A stretch of 64,000 bases of DNA, from contig CM065385.1 of NCBI GenBank assembly GCA_033060915.1, positions 13,638,501 to 13,702,500 of the forward strand, written 5' to 3'. Below the pieces are notes generated by a model, which ran no database searches, had not been told where the DNA came from, and saw only the letters and a list, made by a program, of their open reading frames with translations. The translations under genes were made by a program, and so were the position numbers. Origin of the DNA: Euryodendron excelsum. Its lineage: Eukaryota > Streptophyta > Magnoliopsida > Ericales > Pentaphylacaceae. This document shows, piece by piece, positions 10,912-23,130 of the stretch; position 1 is the first letter of the stretch, and the number at the start of each line of letters is the position of its first letter.

Positions 10912-13900
10912 TGTAAGCACCCCATTTTTGCCCGCTCGGCAGTCTCCAATCCGTCTAGACTTGTATTCAAGTCAATATGGATATATTTCGAGTCAAATCA
11001 ACTTTCCAAATCTAATCCCCTGAATCAATCACTTTGCACGCCCCTTGGGACCAAATAGAGGCAAAATGACCAAAGTGCCCTAGGAGCATTGTTCGGTCCA
11101 ATTCTAATGGGCATGTCTTTTTGAAGACAATAAGTCCCCATTTTAATCTCAAATCTAATTTCAAGTCCAATTCTAATTCCAATTCCAATTAAATTCGGCA
11201 CACCTTTCAAAAAATTTAATTCCTCAATGAGGTAAGTCCATCCAATCTGGCACATTTTTCAAGAAAAATCTTTAGAATGGTAAGTCCCTTCAAACTCGTC
11301 GACCGAGATGAGACCCCAAGTCCCCGAGATAGTAGAACGGTCCACCTTTGGTGCTTGCTAGCCTGCCAATAAAGAAATGTTCGTTTCGGCACACCTTTCG
11401 AGAAAGTTGATTCCTCAGGCACTAAGTCCACCTAGCAACTTCCCGAGATCAGGCAGTCTCTAGAATGATCGCGACCCGTTAGAGTAACAAAAATACTCGT
11501 AAACATTGCAACCGTTAGAGTGGTAGAAACACTCGTAAACTGATTGATATAGGGAATTGCCAACTAACCCCTGTGTCACGGGACCGCCGTCAGAGTGGTT
11601 GAAACACTCAAAACCTAGGTCAACACCGGTGCCTGCTAGTCCACTTTGGTGAAAAATTACCAAATTGCCACTAGGGCCATTTCTGGCACGTTTCTTGAGA
11701 AAGTACCTAAGTCCTCAGAGCGGTAAGTCCACCCTTCTAGGGACATTGTAAAGACGATCCAACATGTTTAAGTGCCTTCCAGTAGGTTTTGGGCCAATTC
11801 TGAGACCCTCTAGTCAAAATAGCCACTTTGCCCCTAGGCATCCGAGCGCCCCTAGAACCACACCGACTCTGGGTATCAAACCAGTAACGTCTTGGAGATG
11901 CTTTTGATAGTATCCCTGGACTTCCATTACCTTTTCAGATCATTCCGAAGTCAGTTCCGGCAAACTTGATGCAAAATGACTGTTTTGCCCCTGATGGGCC
12001 GGTCGCCTTTTCTAACCACACTAGCTCTAAGTATCAAACCGATAACCTCTTGGGACATTCTAAGTGATGTTTCCAACTCCCTAGTCTTATTCTAGGATAT
12101 TCCAAGTCTATCCTGATAGTTTTTCAGTCCAATTGACCGTTTTGTCTCTAATGGCCTAGTCAACCTTTCCAACACATCCTGTCATCATTTTTCAAGTCTA
12201 CTACCCCTGGGACACTATTCTAAGGGTTTCTCTCCCTTTTTGGCCCTCCAGGCCATTTTGGCCCTTTTAAACCATTCTCGGACCTTCCGGAGTCACTCCT
12301 AGTGAAGCTAGGCTAAAAATTGCATGGTAGTCACTAACACAGGAGCCCAAATCTTCTGAAGATACATTGCTTGCCGACCTTAAACATTTCCTAACAGGCT
12401 GGAGTGGCGCCAATATAATTTTTGGTCTAGCGCCATTGCAGCAGGCGCTAGTGCACTCCTCTGTCTATAAATACAGAGCCTCCTCCAGTGTGAAAAGGGT
12501 CCGCAAACTCAGTCCAAAAAGCCTCCTCTTCGATATACAGAGCTCGTACCCTCTCCAAACCCTAGTCTCCTTTAGGTTCTCCAAATCCTAGCCCCCATAC
12601 ACTAAACCCTAGTATACATACACTCACATACACTTATATACTAGCCTCCAAAGCCTCCATTGAAGACGTGAAGTACTGTGATTATGGAGCTCCCAAAGAT
12701 CAAAGCTAGCTCTTGAAGACTAATATAAAGCAAAGCAGAGACCGAAGTGAAGAAAGCAAACCTAGCAAGCAAATAAAAGAAGACACAAGGTAGGCTTCCT
12801 ATTTACATTTACGCAATTCCCTCCTCTCTTTTCTCTCCTAACCCACTTGGATTTTCTTTTTATTTTAATCCCCCATCTTTTACCCCCCCTTTTCTTGCAT
12901 GCTTGAAACAAGGGACTCCCCAGTTCATGTGTAGGATTAGGCTATTGAAAGTCACCATGTTGGGGGCTTTCTCTTAGTCTAACCGGAGACCACGTGGGTT
13001 CAGCCCCCTTGGTTATGTGGTGAAGCCTTTAACCTTGTATGTTCACGACCCCAATTTGCATTATGCATATCATGATCATGCATCTCTCCAAAATTATTTT
13101 CAAACTTGTTTTTAAAACTTGCATTGAAAATCGTTTTCAAAACTTGTGTTGAAATCTTCCTCTTCAAAACTTATTTTCAAAACCATAATTCTAAAGTGAT
13201 TCTAGCCATTTCATGGTTAGAGTTGCTTTAAGAAAGTGTTATATCTAAAGTGACCATCATGGTTCATATTTTCAAATATTCATTGTTTTCAAAATCACAA
13301 TTCTAGAATGGTCTTAATCTTCTTGTGGTTAGAATCGTTTTAGGAAAGTGAGATATTTTTAGAGGCTGCCAAAAGTCTACATTCAAATCCCTTTCCAAAA
13401 TTGCTTTCTAAAAACTCTCTTCAAAATCTATTTTTCAAAACTTCTTTTTAAACTCCTTTCCAAAAAGCTTTCTTCAAAATTCACTTTCCAAAAACGCTCC
13501 TCAAGTCTATTTCCCAAAAACTCTCTTTAAAAATTCCTTTCCTAAAAAGCCTTCTTTTCAAAACCTCTCTTTCCGAAATTCTCTCAAAGTTTTACTTTCC
13601 AAAAAAAACTCTTTACCTTGGACCCCAAGTCAAGCACTAGAGCAAATGATTAGGAAACCAAAGTTTTCTTTTCTAAAACATGATTTTCAATCTTGCCTTA
13701 AAACCTAGGTTTCCAAAACCTCCTTTTTTAATATAAAAAAACATCAATTTCCAATACTTATTTTTTGCATCAAATCATAGACTTCCAAATCTAGGATTTC
13801 TAAAACTTCACCTTCCAATTCCATGCCAAATCTAATCTCCCCATTTAGGAAACTAGATCTAACCCCTCGTTTTGGAAAAAATAAAATAAAATCATTTATT

Positions 13901-15393
13901 TTTTAGAAACAAAATCCAATCTTTTGTTTTAGGAAATAGAAATCCAAATCTTTCCTAATTTCAACATTTCCTAATTCCATACCTTTCCAAATTCTAAGTT
14001 TTCGAATTTTTCTAAATTCAAACCTTTCTTAAATTCAAATCTTTCCAAAACCCTAAACTTTCTAAATTCCCAAATTTTTCCTAAATCAAACTTTTTCTAA
14101 TTCAAATCTTTTCAAAAATCAACTCTTTCTTAAAAAGGAAACTTTCTTAAGTTAAAACTTTCTAAATTTTGAATCTTTCCAAATCTAAAACTTTCTAAAT
14201 TCAAAACTTTTCAATTTCAAAACCTTTCCTATTTTGAACTTTCCTAATTCGAAATCTTTCCTTAAATGAAACTTTCTTGAAACGAAACTTTCCTATTTTG
14301 AAACTTTCCTAATTTGAACTGTTCCTAAATCCAATCTTAATCTTCCAAGTCCAACATTCGAGTCAAATCTTTCTTAATCTCAAGTCCCTCCTAAATCCTA
14401 TGTTTCTTAAGTCTAGGTTTCCTAAATCTCAATCTTTCCAAAACAAGTCCAAATCTTTCTTCCAAGTTTTATCTTTCTAAATCAAAGTCCAATCTTTTGA
14501 ATTCCAATTTCTAATCTTTTATTATAAGTTCAAATCCAGCCCTTTTTCAAATCAAACCTTCTATTTTCTATTGGACTTTTTGTCTGAACTACAACTGACC
14601 TGATTCCTCAAAAGAGATACATAGACAACCCTCATGGGTGCGGTCATAACAGTTTTCAAATTTCCAATTTCATAACTTTTTTCAAATCTCCAATTCCATA
14701 ACCTTTTTCAAGTTTCTAGTACTAAAATCTAATTTTCAAATCTTCAATCCATTTCCAACTGTTCAATCCTTCTTTCAAGTTCCAAATAAAGTATTTTCAA
14801 ATCACAAATCTTCTTTTCAAATCTATTTTGAAAATCAAAGTCTTTTCTTACACTTGCATATCATGCATCATGTTAAACTTGTTTTTTCAAAATTCTTTTC
14901 TAAAGTGGATAGTTTTGGACATTTATTAATCCAAGACTCTAATGAGTGAATCTAGGGTGAATAGACATGTAGGTACTGCAAGGGCGGGATAGGGTGATGG
15001 CTTAGTGCGTCTTCCCTACACGTAACCAACCTCCGAACCTAGATCACTGTTTTCAAAGACCAAATGGAGTTATTTTCAAAAAAGGGCTTACACTTTTTCA
15101 AAGGTTGCCAAACAACCTCTTTTCTTAAAAACCCTCACTGGCGGAAGTTTTCAAAATTATTTTCAAAAACCTTAAGTGTAATCTTCGGATTATGTTTAGT
15201 TTTTTTAGGTGACCTAACTCACCTTAATCAAGTTAGGTGGCGACTCCAAATGTTTTTCCAAAGCTCTTTATTCAAATCAATTTTCAATTTAAACCTAGTC
15301 GCACTCGTCCTTCTAAGAGGATGAGTTCTAATGAGAGAGTACAGTATTTTTTCCGCTTGTGTGTATATTCCTCAAGTACAAAAAATTTGGACA
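10912..15393 (+). mobile_element. Solo LTR, plus strand, 4482 bp, TSD CAAGG
   Basis: It begins TGTAAGCACCCC and ends TTTGGACA. It is flanked on both sides by CAAGG (10907-10911 and 15394-15398), and the disrupted minisatellite unit resumes in register on the right. No PBS or internal sequence follows, so it is a solo LTR left by LTR-LTR recombination. The layout matches the other copies: hairpin repeats, 157-bp-like units, TATA box, exon-like block, degenerate TTTCCTAA body (about 13080-14560) and a conserved terminal segment. It lacks long 81-bp and 29-bp arrays and is well diverged, which suggests an older or different subfamily. Confidence 0.9.
12465..12473 (+). promoter_or_regulatory. LTR TATA box
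   Basis: CTATAAATA followed by CAGAGCC, the conserved LTR core promoter block, here in the plus solo LTR. GCGCCA-type repeats (about 12402-12450) lie just upstream. Confidence 0.7.
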
Positions 15394-15600
15394 CAAGGTT
15401 GGTGTCTTCTTGAACCAACATTTCGTCTAGTGAAATGTTGTTACTTTGGGTAAGTCCAATGTTGATATCTGCTTGACCCAACACTCCATCTATCGAAACG
15501 CTACTCCTTTGGGTAAGTCCAAGGTTGATGTTTGATACTTCTTGAACCGGCACTCCATCTGGCAAAATGTAGCTCCTCTGGGAAGTCCAAGATTGATTAG
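15394..15600. repeat. ~65-bp minisatellite, right part
   Basis: About three units of 63-66 bases (CTTCTTGAACC..AAGTCCAAGGTTGA) continue the array broken at 10911. An open frame on the minus strand (15284-15628) runs through it because of the repeat and is not a gene. Confidence 0.75.
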
Positions 15601-16200
15601 GGAGGTCGATGGTGGGTGATTGCTTCATTCTATTTTATGTTGGCTATGGAAGTTTGAGCTTTTTGAGGTGCATGCTGGTGTTGGAGATGTCTGAGCTTAG
15701 TTGGTCACGGGGTAGCTTCAACTCCCTTTTTGTGCTTTACCTCATTCCTTATTTCCTATTTGATAGAGAGAGAAAGACATAGAGCAAGTTTTTATGCAAA
15801 AATAGTTTATTTTATGCTAACTCTAAAAATGCACCGGTAAGAGGTGAATGCATGTCATACTTTTTTTAATGAATGCACATGGAATTGAATGCATGACCCT
15901 TTTTTCCTTTTTTTTTTTTAATTTTATAGTGAATGCACGGGTTTATATAAGAATTGAATTAAATGCATGTCCTATTGCACAGGTTTATACAAGAATGGAA
16001 TTGAATGCATGTTATATTCTTGGACGAATGCACCTACAAGAATGGAATTGAATCCATGCCATGCTCTTTTATGAATACATGAATAAATACAAACTACACA
16101 GGGATTTAATGAATTTATAGGTCATACATGTCATGGATGTATTAGTATTACACATATATAGGCTATTTACAAAGAATGTCCCAAGATTGCCCCAAGGCCC
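15601..16200 (-). mobile_element. Internal non-coding DNA of the older minus element
   Basis: No gene is visible. It includes a short-period repeat at about 15840-16075 and ends at the GGCCC target site of the next insertion. From about 16125 it matches copy 1 at 3956 onward. Confidence 0.6.
15840..16075. repeat. Degenerate GAATGCA minisatellite
   Basis: The words GAATGCAC, TACAAGAATGGAATTGAATG and CATGTCATA recur at irregular spacing of about 45-60 bases, with a poly-T insertion. It lies in the 3' internal part of the older minus element. Confidence 0.6.
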
Positions 16201-19200
16201 TGTCGCGCCCAGATTTTTCGCACTCGAGGAATACTCACACAAGCAGGAAAAATGTTGTACTCTCTTGTTAGAACTCACCCTCCTAGAAGAATGAGTGCGA
16301 CTAGGTTTGAATTGAAAAACTGGTTTGAATAAAGGGCTTTTGAAAAAGATTCGGAGTCACCACCTAACTTGATTAAGGTGAGTTAGGTCAACTAAAAAAC
16401 TAAGAATAATCCGAAGACTACACTTAGGGTGTTTAGAAAACAATTTTGAAAATATCTCCTCAAGAGAGGGTTTTTTAAGAAAACAGGTTGTTTGGCAACC
16501 TTTGGAAAAAATTTAGCCCTTTTTTGAAAAATAACTCTGTTTGGTCTTTGAAAACAGTGATCCTAGGTTCGGCGGTTGGTTACGTGTAGGGAAGACGCAC
16601 TAAGCTATCACCCTACCCCGCCCTTTCGGTACCGACATGTCAATCTACCCTAGATTCACCTATGAGAGTCTTTAACTAACTAATGGTTCAATCCTATCTA
16701 CTTTGAAAAACAATGCTTGAAAACTAACATGATGCATGGTATGCAAGTGTAAGGAAAGAGAATTGATTTAGAAAAGAGATTGATTTGAAATTAATTTGAT
16801 TTGAAAATAGATTTGAAGAGATGGAATTGAAATTGGAAAGTTTAAAAATTTGAAAATAGAAATTTGAAATTGGAAGTTTGAAAGTATATTGGAATTTGAA
16901 ATTTGAAAAGATTTTGGAAACCGCACCCATGAGGGTGGAATTGAAAGTTTGAAAAGTATTGTGACCGCACCTATGAAGGTTGCCTACGTATCCCTTTGAG
17001 GGAATCAGGTCAGTCGTAGTTCGGACCGGAGTCCGATTGAAAATAGAAGAGTTGATTAGTAGAAGGAGATTGAATTAGAAATTGAAAGTAGAAGATTGAG
17101 AGATTGAACTTTGAATGGAGGATTGAAAATTAGAATTTGAAATTTTGGAATTGAAAAGATTGAATTTTGATTTGAAAAGATTGAACTTGAAAGAGAGAGA
17201 TTTAGACTTATTTTGAAAAGACGAAGGTTTAGGAAACCTAGACTTAGGAAAGATAGGAGACCTAGGAAAGACTTGAGATTAAGGAAGATTGGATTGGAAC
17301 GTTGGATTTGGAAGATTTGGAAAGATTTGGAAACTTGGAATTTAGGAAAGATTTGGATTAGGAAAGTTTCGAATTAGGAAAATGTTATTTTTGAAAAGTT
17401 TCATTTTTGGAAAGTTTCAAATTAAGAAAGTTTTGAATTAGGAAAGTTTTAGGTTTAAGAAAGTTTTGAAATTGGAAAGTTTCGAGTTTAGAAAGTTTTC
17501 GAAAAAGGAAAGGTTTTAAGATTAGGAAAGTTTTGAAAATCGGAAAGTTTTGAAAATTGGAAAGGTTTAAAAAAGGAAAGTTTTGAAAATTGGAAAGTTT
17601 CATTTTAGGAAGTTTTAGATTTAGAAAGTCTTAACTTAAGAAAATTTTGAATTTAGAAAGCTTAGAATTGTAGAAAGATTTGACATTTATAAAATTTTAA
17701 GATTTTGAAAATTTTAGAGTTTTTTAGAAAATCTTGAGATTAGGAAAGGTTTGGATTTAAAAACTTAGGTTTGAAAAGTTAAGACTTGAAAAGAGGGTAG
17801 AATTAGGAGGGGGTTGAATTAGGAAAGATTTGAAAGTTGAATTTCAAAATTTAAGAAAGATTTTTATGTTCAAGTTTTGGAAACTTAAGGTTTAGGAAAA
17901 TGGAAGTTTAGGAAGGATTTGAATTAGGAAAGATTTGGATTTTGAAATTTAAAGAAAGATTTAAAGTTTAGGTTTAGGAAACTTATGGTTTAAGAAGGTA
18001 GGAAATTAGGAAGAAGTTGAATTAGGAAAGGTTTGGATTAGGAAGGGATTGGACTTGGTTTCTAAGAGAAAAGATTTGATTTTGTTTCCAAAAACAGAGG
18101 ACGGGACCTAGTTTCCTAAACGGGGAGATTTGATTCGGTTTCCTAAAGGGAAGATAGGATTTGGTAAGGATTTGGAAAGGAGATTCTAAAAACCATAGAT
18201 TTGGAAAATCGTAGTTTGACGTAGAAAAGAGGTTTTGGAAACATGTATAGTTTGGATGTGAAAACTAGAGGTTTTGGAAACCTAGGTTTGAGGCAAAGTT
18301 TGAAAACCATGTTTTTGGGAAGAAAATTTAGGGTTTTCTAATTGTGGGTTCTAGAGCTTGACTTGGGCTCTAAGGAAAGAGTTTTTGGAAAGTGCGTTTT
18401 TGGAAACGAAGGTTTTCTAGAAGGGAAATCCTAAGGAGGAGTTTTTGGAAAATGAATTTGGAAGAGGGAGTTTTTGGAAAAAGATTTTAAAAAGAAGGAG
18501 CTTTGGAAAGTGTGTTTTTAGAAATATAGATTTTAGAAGGAAAATCCTAGAGGAGAATTTCTAGAAGGGGGATTTTGGAAAGAGAGTTTTTTAGAAAGGT
18601 TTTTGGAGAGAGTTTTTAGGAAGGTGAATCTAGGGAGTGTTTTTAGAAAGTGAATTTTGAGGAAAAGATTTTGGAGAGGAGTTGAAAAAGTGAGTTTTGA
18701 AAAATAGATTTTTGGAGGGAGTTTTTAGATAACAATTTTGGAAAGGAGAGTTTTAGGAAAGTATGTTGAAAAAGAGATTTTTTAGGAAGAGATTTTTGAA
18801 GAGAGAGTTTTTTGGAAAGTATGAAAACGCCTCACTTTCCTAAAGCGATTCTAGCCATAAGAGGGCTAGAACCACTTTAAGAAAGTGGTTTTGGAAAATA
18901 ATAAGATTTGAAAATATAGACCAAAAATGTCACTTTTAATGTAACACTTTCCTAAAGCAACTCTAACCATGGAAAAGTTAGAATCACTCTAGAATTATGG
19001 TTTTAAAAACAAGTTTTTGAAAAAGAGATTTTGATACAGTTTTGAAAACAAGTTTGAAAAAGTTTTGAAAAACAACTTTGAAAACGGTTTTTGGAAGATG
19101 TAAGACTATGATATGCACAATGTAATTTGGGGTCGTGAACATACAAGGTTAAGGCTTCACCACATAATCAAGGGTGCCGGACCCACGTGGTCTTTGGTTA

Positions 19201-19706
19201 GACTAGAAGAAAGCCCCCGACACGGTGACTCTCCAATAGCCCAATCCTACACATGGACCGAGAATCCCCTTGTTTCAAGCATGCAAAGAAAGGGGGGAAA
19301 GAGATGGGGGATTAAAATAGAGAAAACTTAAGTGGGTTAGGAGAGAGAAGAGAGAGGGGGGAAGTGCGGAAATTTAAATAGAAAACCTACCGTATTTCTT
19401 CTTTATTTTGCACGCCTTGCTTGTCTTCAATCTTCGGTCTTCGTCTTGATCTTCTTCCTCAACCTTCAAGGATTGTCTTCAAGCTTTAGATGGCAGCTCT
19501 TCAAGTCTTCAAAGGATGGTTGAAGGCTAGTGTATGAGTGTATGGGGGAGTGTATAAGTGTATAGGGGGCTAGGGTTTGTGTAGAGTGGCTAGGGTTTGG
19601 AAAACCTAGGGAGGCTAGGGTTTAGGAGGTGCTCGAGCTCTGTATATTAAAATATAAGATTTTTAGGTTAAGTTTGCAGACCTTCTTCACATTGAATGAG
19701 GCTCTG

Positions 19707-19715
19707 TATTTATAG
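19707..19715 (-). promoter_or_regulatory. LTR TATA box
   Basis: CTATAAATA on the minus strand within the conserved promoter block. A palindrome with arms GGTGCCACT and AGTGGCACC (19769-19789) lies just upstream in LTR sense. Confidence 0.65.
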
Positions 19716-20883
19716 AAGTTGGACAAATCTGGCACCTGTTGCAGTGGCGTCAGGGCAAAATTGCTCTTGGTGCCACTACTAGTGGCACCATCCACTTAGG
19801 AAACTTTATAAGTCAGCAAGCAACGTATCTTTGACTAGATTTGGGCGCCTGTACTAATGACTACCATGCAACTTTTAGCCTGGCTTCACTAGGAGTGACT
19901 TCGGAAAGCCCGGGAATGACCCGGAAGGCCGGAAAGGAGCAGGAACACTTAAAATAGTGTCCTGGAGGTATTTGACTTAAAAAGTGAGGACAAAATGTGT
20001 CAGAAAGGTTGACCGGGCCTTTAGGGGCAAAACGGTCAATCGGACTAGGAAGCTGCAGGGGCAAACTCGGACTGTCCCGAAAGAAGACTTGGGATCTGGA
20101 AACATTATTCAGAATGTTCCTGGAGGTTGCCGGTTTGATTCCCAGAGCCAGCATGGTCGGAAAAGGAGATCGGCCCACTAGGGACAAAATGGTCATTTTG
20201 TACCGGGTTTGCCGGAACTGACTCGGAAGGGTCCGGAGGGGTAAAGGAAGGTTGAGAACACTATAAAAAGTATTCTCGGGACATTACCGGTTTGATACCC
20301 AGAGTCGGTGTGGTCGAAGAAGGAGACCGGCCCTCTAGGGGCAAAACGATCATTTTGTACCGGGTTGGCCGGAACTGACTCGGAATGGTCTGGAAAGGTG
20401 AAGGAAGGTTGAGAACACTATAAAAAGTATTCTCAGGACATTACCGGTTTGATACCCAGAGCCGGTGTGGTCGAAGAAGGAGACCGGCCCTCTAGGGGCA
20501 AAACGGTCATTTTGTACCGAGTTGGCCGGAACTGACTCGGAATGGTCTAGAAAGGTAAAGGAAGGTTGAGAACACTATAAAAAGTATTCTCAGGAGATTA
20601 CCGGTTTGATACCTAGAGCCGGTGTTATTCCCGGGGCATTCGGATGCCTAGGGGCAAAATGGTCATCTTGACTAGAAAATCTCAAAAAAGGTCCAAAGGA
20701 CAATTTGGTCATTTTTCACCAAAGTGGGCTAACAGACATTGGTGTTGACCTGGGTTTTGAGTGTTTCCGCCACTCTAGCGGCGGTCGTCGTGACACAGGG
20801 GTTTGTTGCCAATTCCCTATATCGACCTATTTGTGAGTATTTCCACTACTCTAACGGTTTTGTGAGTAGTTTCGCTACTCGGG

Positions 20884-21331
20884 CCGTCTCGAGGAATAAA
20901 CTGTCTCGAGAGAGGGATTGGAAAGGGGTCTTACCATCTCCAAAGAGACGTGCCTGGATTGGAACCGTTTCGAGGAATAAACTGTCTCGAGAGAGGGATT
21001 GGAAAGGGGTCTTACCGTCTCTAAAGAGATGTGCCTGGATTGGAACAGTCTCGAGGAATAAATTGTCTCAAGAGAGGGATTGGAAAGGGGTCTTATCATC
21101 TCCAAAGAGACATGCCTGGATTGGAATCGTCTCGAGGAATAAACTGTCTCGAGAGAGGGACTGGAAAGGGGTCTTACCGTCTCCGAAGAGATGTGCATGG
21201 ATTGGAACCGTCTCGAGGAATAAACTGTCTCGAGAGTGGGATTGGAAAGGGGACTTATTATCTCCGAAGAGACGTGCCTGGATTGGAACCGTCTCGAGGA
21301 ATAAACTGTCTCGAGAGTGGGATTGGAAAGA
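20884..21331 (-). repeat. 81-bp tandem repeat array with UUCG-type stems
   Basis: About five and a half units. In the LTR sense the best units contain CGTCTC, TTCG and GAGACG, a six-pair stem closing a TTCG tetraloop; others have one or two changes. The long frames here (20739-21542 and 21031-21615 on plus, 20875-21198 and 21068-21409 on minus) result from a period divisible by three. Confidence 0.9.
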
Positions 21332-21899
21332 TTTTGGAAAGGACAAAGCCCCTAAGGGCATTTTGGTCATTTTGCCTCTATTTGGGCCTGACAGGTGTAA
21401 GCACCCCATTTTTGACCGCTCGGCAGTCTACACTCCGTCCAGACTTGTTTTCAAGTCATTATGGACATATTCCAATCGAAACCAATCCTCCAGTCCAAAT
21501 TCCATCCTTCCATCGCTTCGCGGGACTGTCAGGCCCAAATAGAGGCAAAATGACCAAAATGCCCTTAGGGGCATTGTCCTTTCTTATTCCAATTCCAATC
21601 CCTCTCTCGAGATAGTTTATTCCTCGAGACGGTTCGAGTAGCGAAACTACTCACAAACCCGTTAGAGTAGCGGAAGTACTCACCAAACCGTTAGAGTAAC
21701 GGAAATACTCACACCGTTAGAGTGGCGGAAACACTCGAAACCCAGGCACGTCTCTTCAGAGACGGTAAGACCCCTTTCCAATCCCTCTCTCGAGACAGTT
21801 ATTCCTCGAGACGGTTCCAATCCAGGCACGTCTCTTCGGAGACGATAAGACCCATTTCCAATCCCTTTCTCGAGACAGTTTATTCCTCGAGATGGTCCG

Positions 21900-22290
21900 A
21901 GTAGCAAAACTACTCATAAAACCGTTAGAGTAGCGGAAGTACTCACAGAACCGTTAGAGTAGCGAAAATACTCAACCGTTAGAGTAGCGGAAATACTTAC
22001 AGAATCGTTAGAGTAGCGGAAATACTCGCAGAGCCGTTAAAGTAGTAGAAATACTCACAGAACCGTTAGAGTAACGGAAATACTCACAGAACCGTTAGAG
22101 TAGCGGAAATACTCACAGAACCGTTAGAGTAGCGGAAGTACACACAGAACCGTTAGAGTAGTGGAAATACTCACAGAACCGTTAGAGTAGCGGAAGTACT
22201 CATAGAACCGTTAGAGTAGCGGAAATACTCACAAAACCGTTGGAGTAGCGGAAATACTCACACCGTGAGAGTGGCGGAAACACTCAAAAC
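21900..22290 (+). repeat. 29-bp hairpin repeat array
   Basis: About a dozen units of the form CCGTTAGAGTAGCGGAAATA followed by CTCACAGAA. Each holds a 5-bp inverted repeat, GAGTA and TACTC, around a 7-base centre usually GCGGAAA or GCGGAAG. A flanking unit at 21720-21736 has GAGTG and CACTC instead, and 21636-21652 has GAGTAG and CTACTC, so pairing is kept when arms change. Confidence 0.9.
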
Positions 22291-22394
22291 CCAGGTCAAC
22301 ACCAATGTCTGTTAGCTCACTTCGGTGAAAAATGACCAGACTACCCTTAGGACCATTTTCGAGACTTTTCGGTCAAGATGACTATTTTGCCCCT

Positions 22395-23130
22395 AGGCAT
22401 CCGAATGCCCCGGGAACCACATCGGCTCTGGGTATCAAACCGGTAACCTCCCGAGAATACTTTTTATAGTATTCTCAATCTTCTTTTACTTTTTCGGATC
22501 ATTCCGAGTTAGTTCCGGCCAACCCGGTACAAAATGACCGTTTTGCCCCTAGAGGGCCGGTCTCCTTCTTCCACCATACCAGCTTTGAGTATCAAACCGG
22601 TAATGACCCGAGAATACTTTTTATAGTATTCTCAACCTTCCTTTACCTGTTTTGGATCATTCCGAGTTAGTTCCGGCCAACCCAGTACAAAATGACCGTT
22701 TTGCCCCTAGAGGGCCGGTCTCCTTCTTCCACCATACCGGCTTTGAGTATCAAACCGGTAATGACCCGAGAATACTTTTTATAGTATTCTCAACCTTCCT
22801 TTACCTTTCCGGATCATTCTGAGTCAGTTCCGGCCAACTCGATAAAAATGACCGTTTTGCCCCTAGAGGGCCGGTCTCCTTCTTCAACCACACCAGCTCT
22901 GGGTATCAAACTGGTAATGCCCCGAGAACACTTTTTATAGTATTCTCAACCTTCCTTTACCTTTCTGAATCATTCTGAGTCAGTTCCGGCAAACCCGGTA
23001 CAAAATGACCATTTTGCCCCTAGTGGGCCGGTTTTCTTTTCCGACCACGGCGGCTCTGGGTATCAAACCGACAACCTCTGGGAACGTTCTAAATAATGTT
23101 TCCAAAACCCAAGTCTTCTTCTGGGACAGT
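22395..23130 (+). repeat. 157-bp tandem repeats with 24-bp palindrome
   Basis: ATCAAACCGG-type starts recur at 22434, 22591, 22749, 22905 and 23062 (spacing 156-158). Perfect palindromes lie at 22453-22476, 22610-22633 and 22768-22791: arms GAGAATACT and AGTATTCTC with a six-base TTTTAT centre. The fourth unit has one mismatch (GAGAACACT) and the fifth is diverged. Each unit also carries the phrase AAATGACC.TTTTGCCCCTA. Confidence 0.9.

Larger units (their letters stand above)
16201..21395 (-). mobile_element. Solo LTR, minus strand, main part, TSD GGCCC
   Basis: On the plus strand it begins TGTCGCGCCCAGA, the reverse of the LTR end. It is interrupted at 21395 by the complete element and resumes at 41039. 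GGCCC flanks it at 16196-16200 and 41174-41178. Without the insertion it would be about 5.3 kb. No PBS or PPT adjoins it. Inside are the TTTCCTAA-type body (about 16750-18850), a TATA box (19707-19715), three 157-bp units (about 20090-20620) and the 81-bp array (20884-21331). The related uninterrupted site is at 4031. Confidence 0.92.

Noticed and set aside
20739..21615. ORFs of 267 and 194 codons on plus and 107-113 codons on minus
   Set aside because: Same artefact of the 81-bp repeats; all frames show unit-length repeats and no domain.
21900..22290. CRISPR-like regular short repeats
   Set aside because: 29-bp units follow directly without unique spacers, inside a plant LTR with no cas genes.
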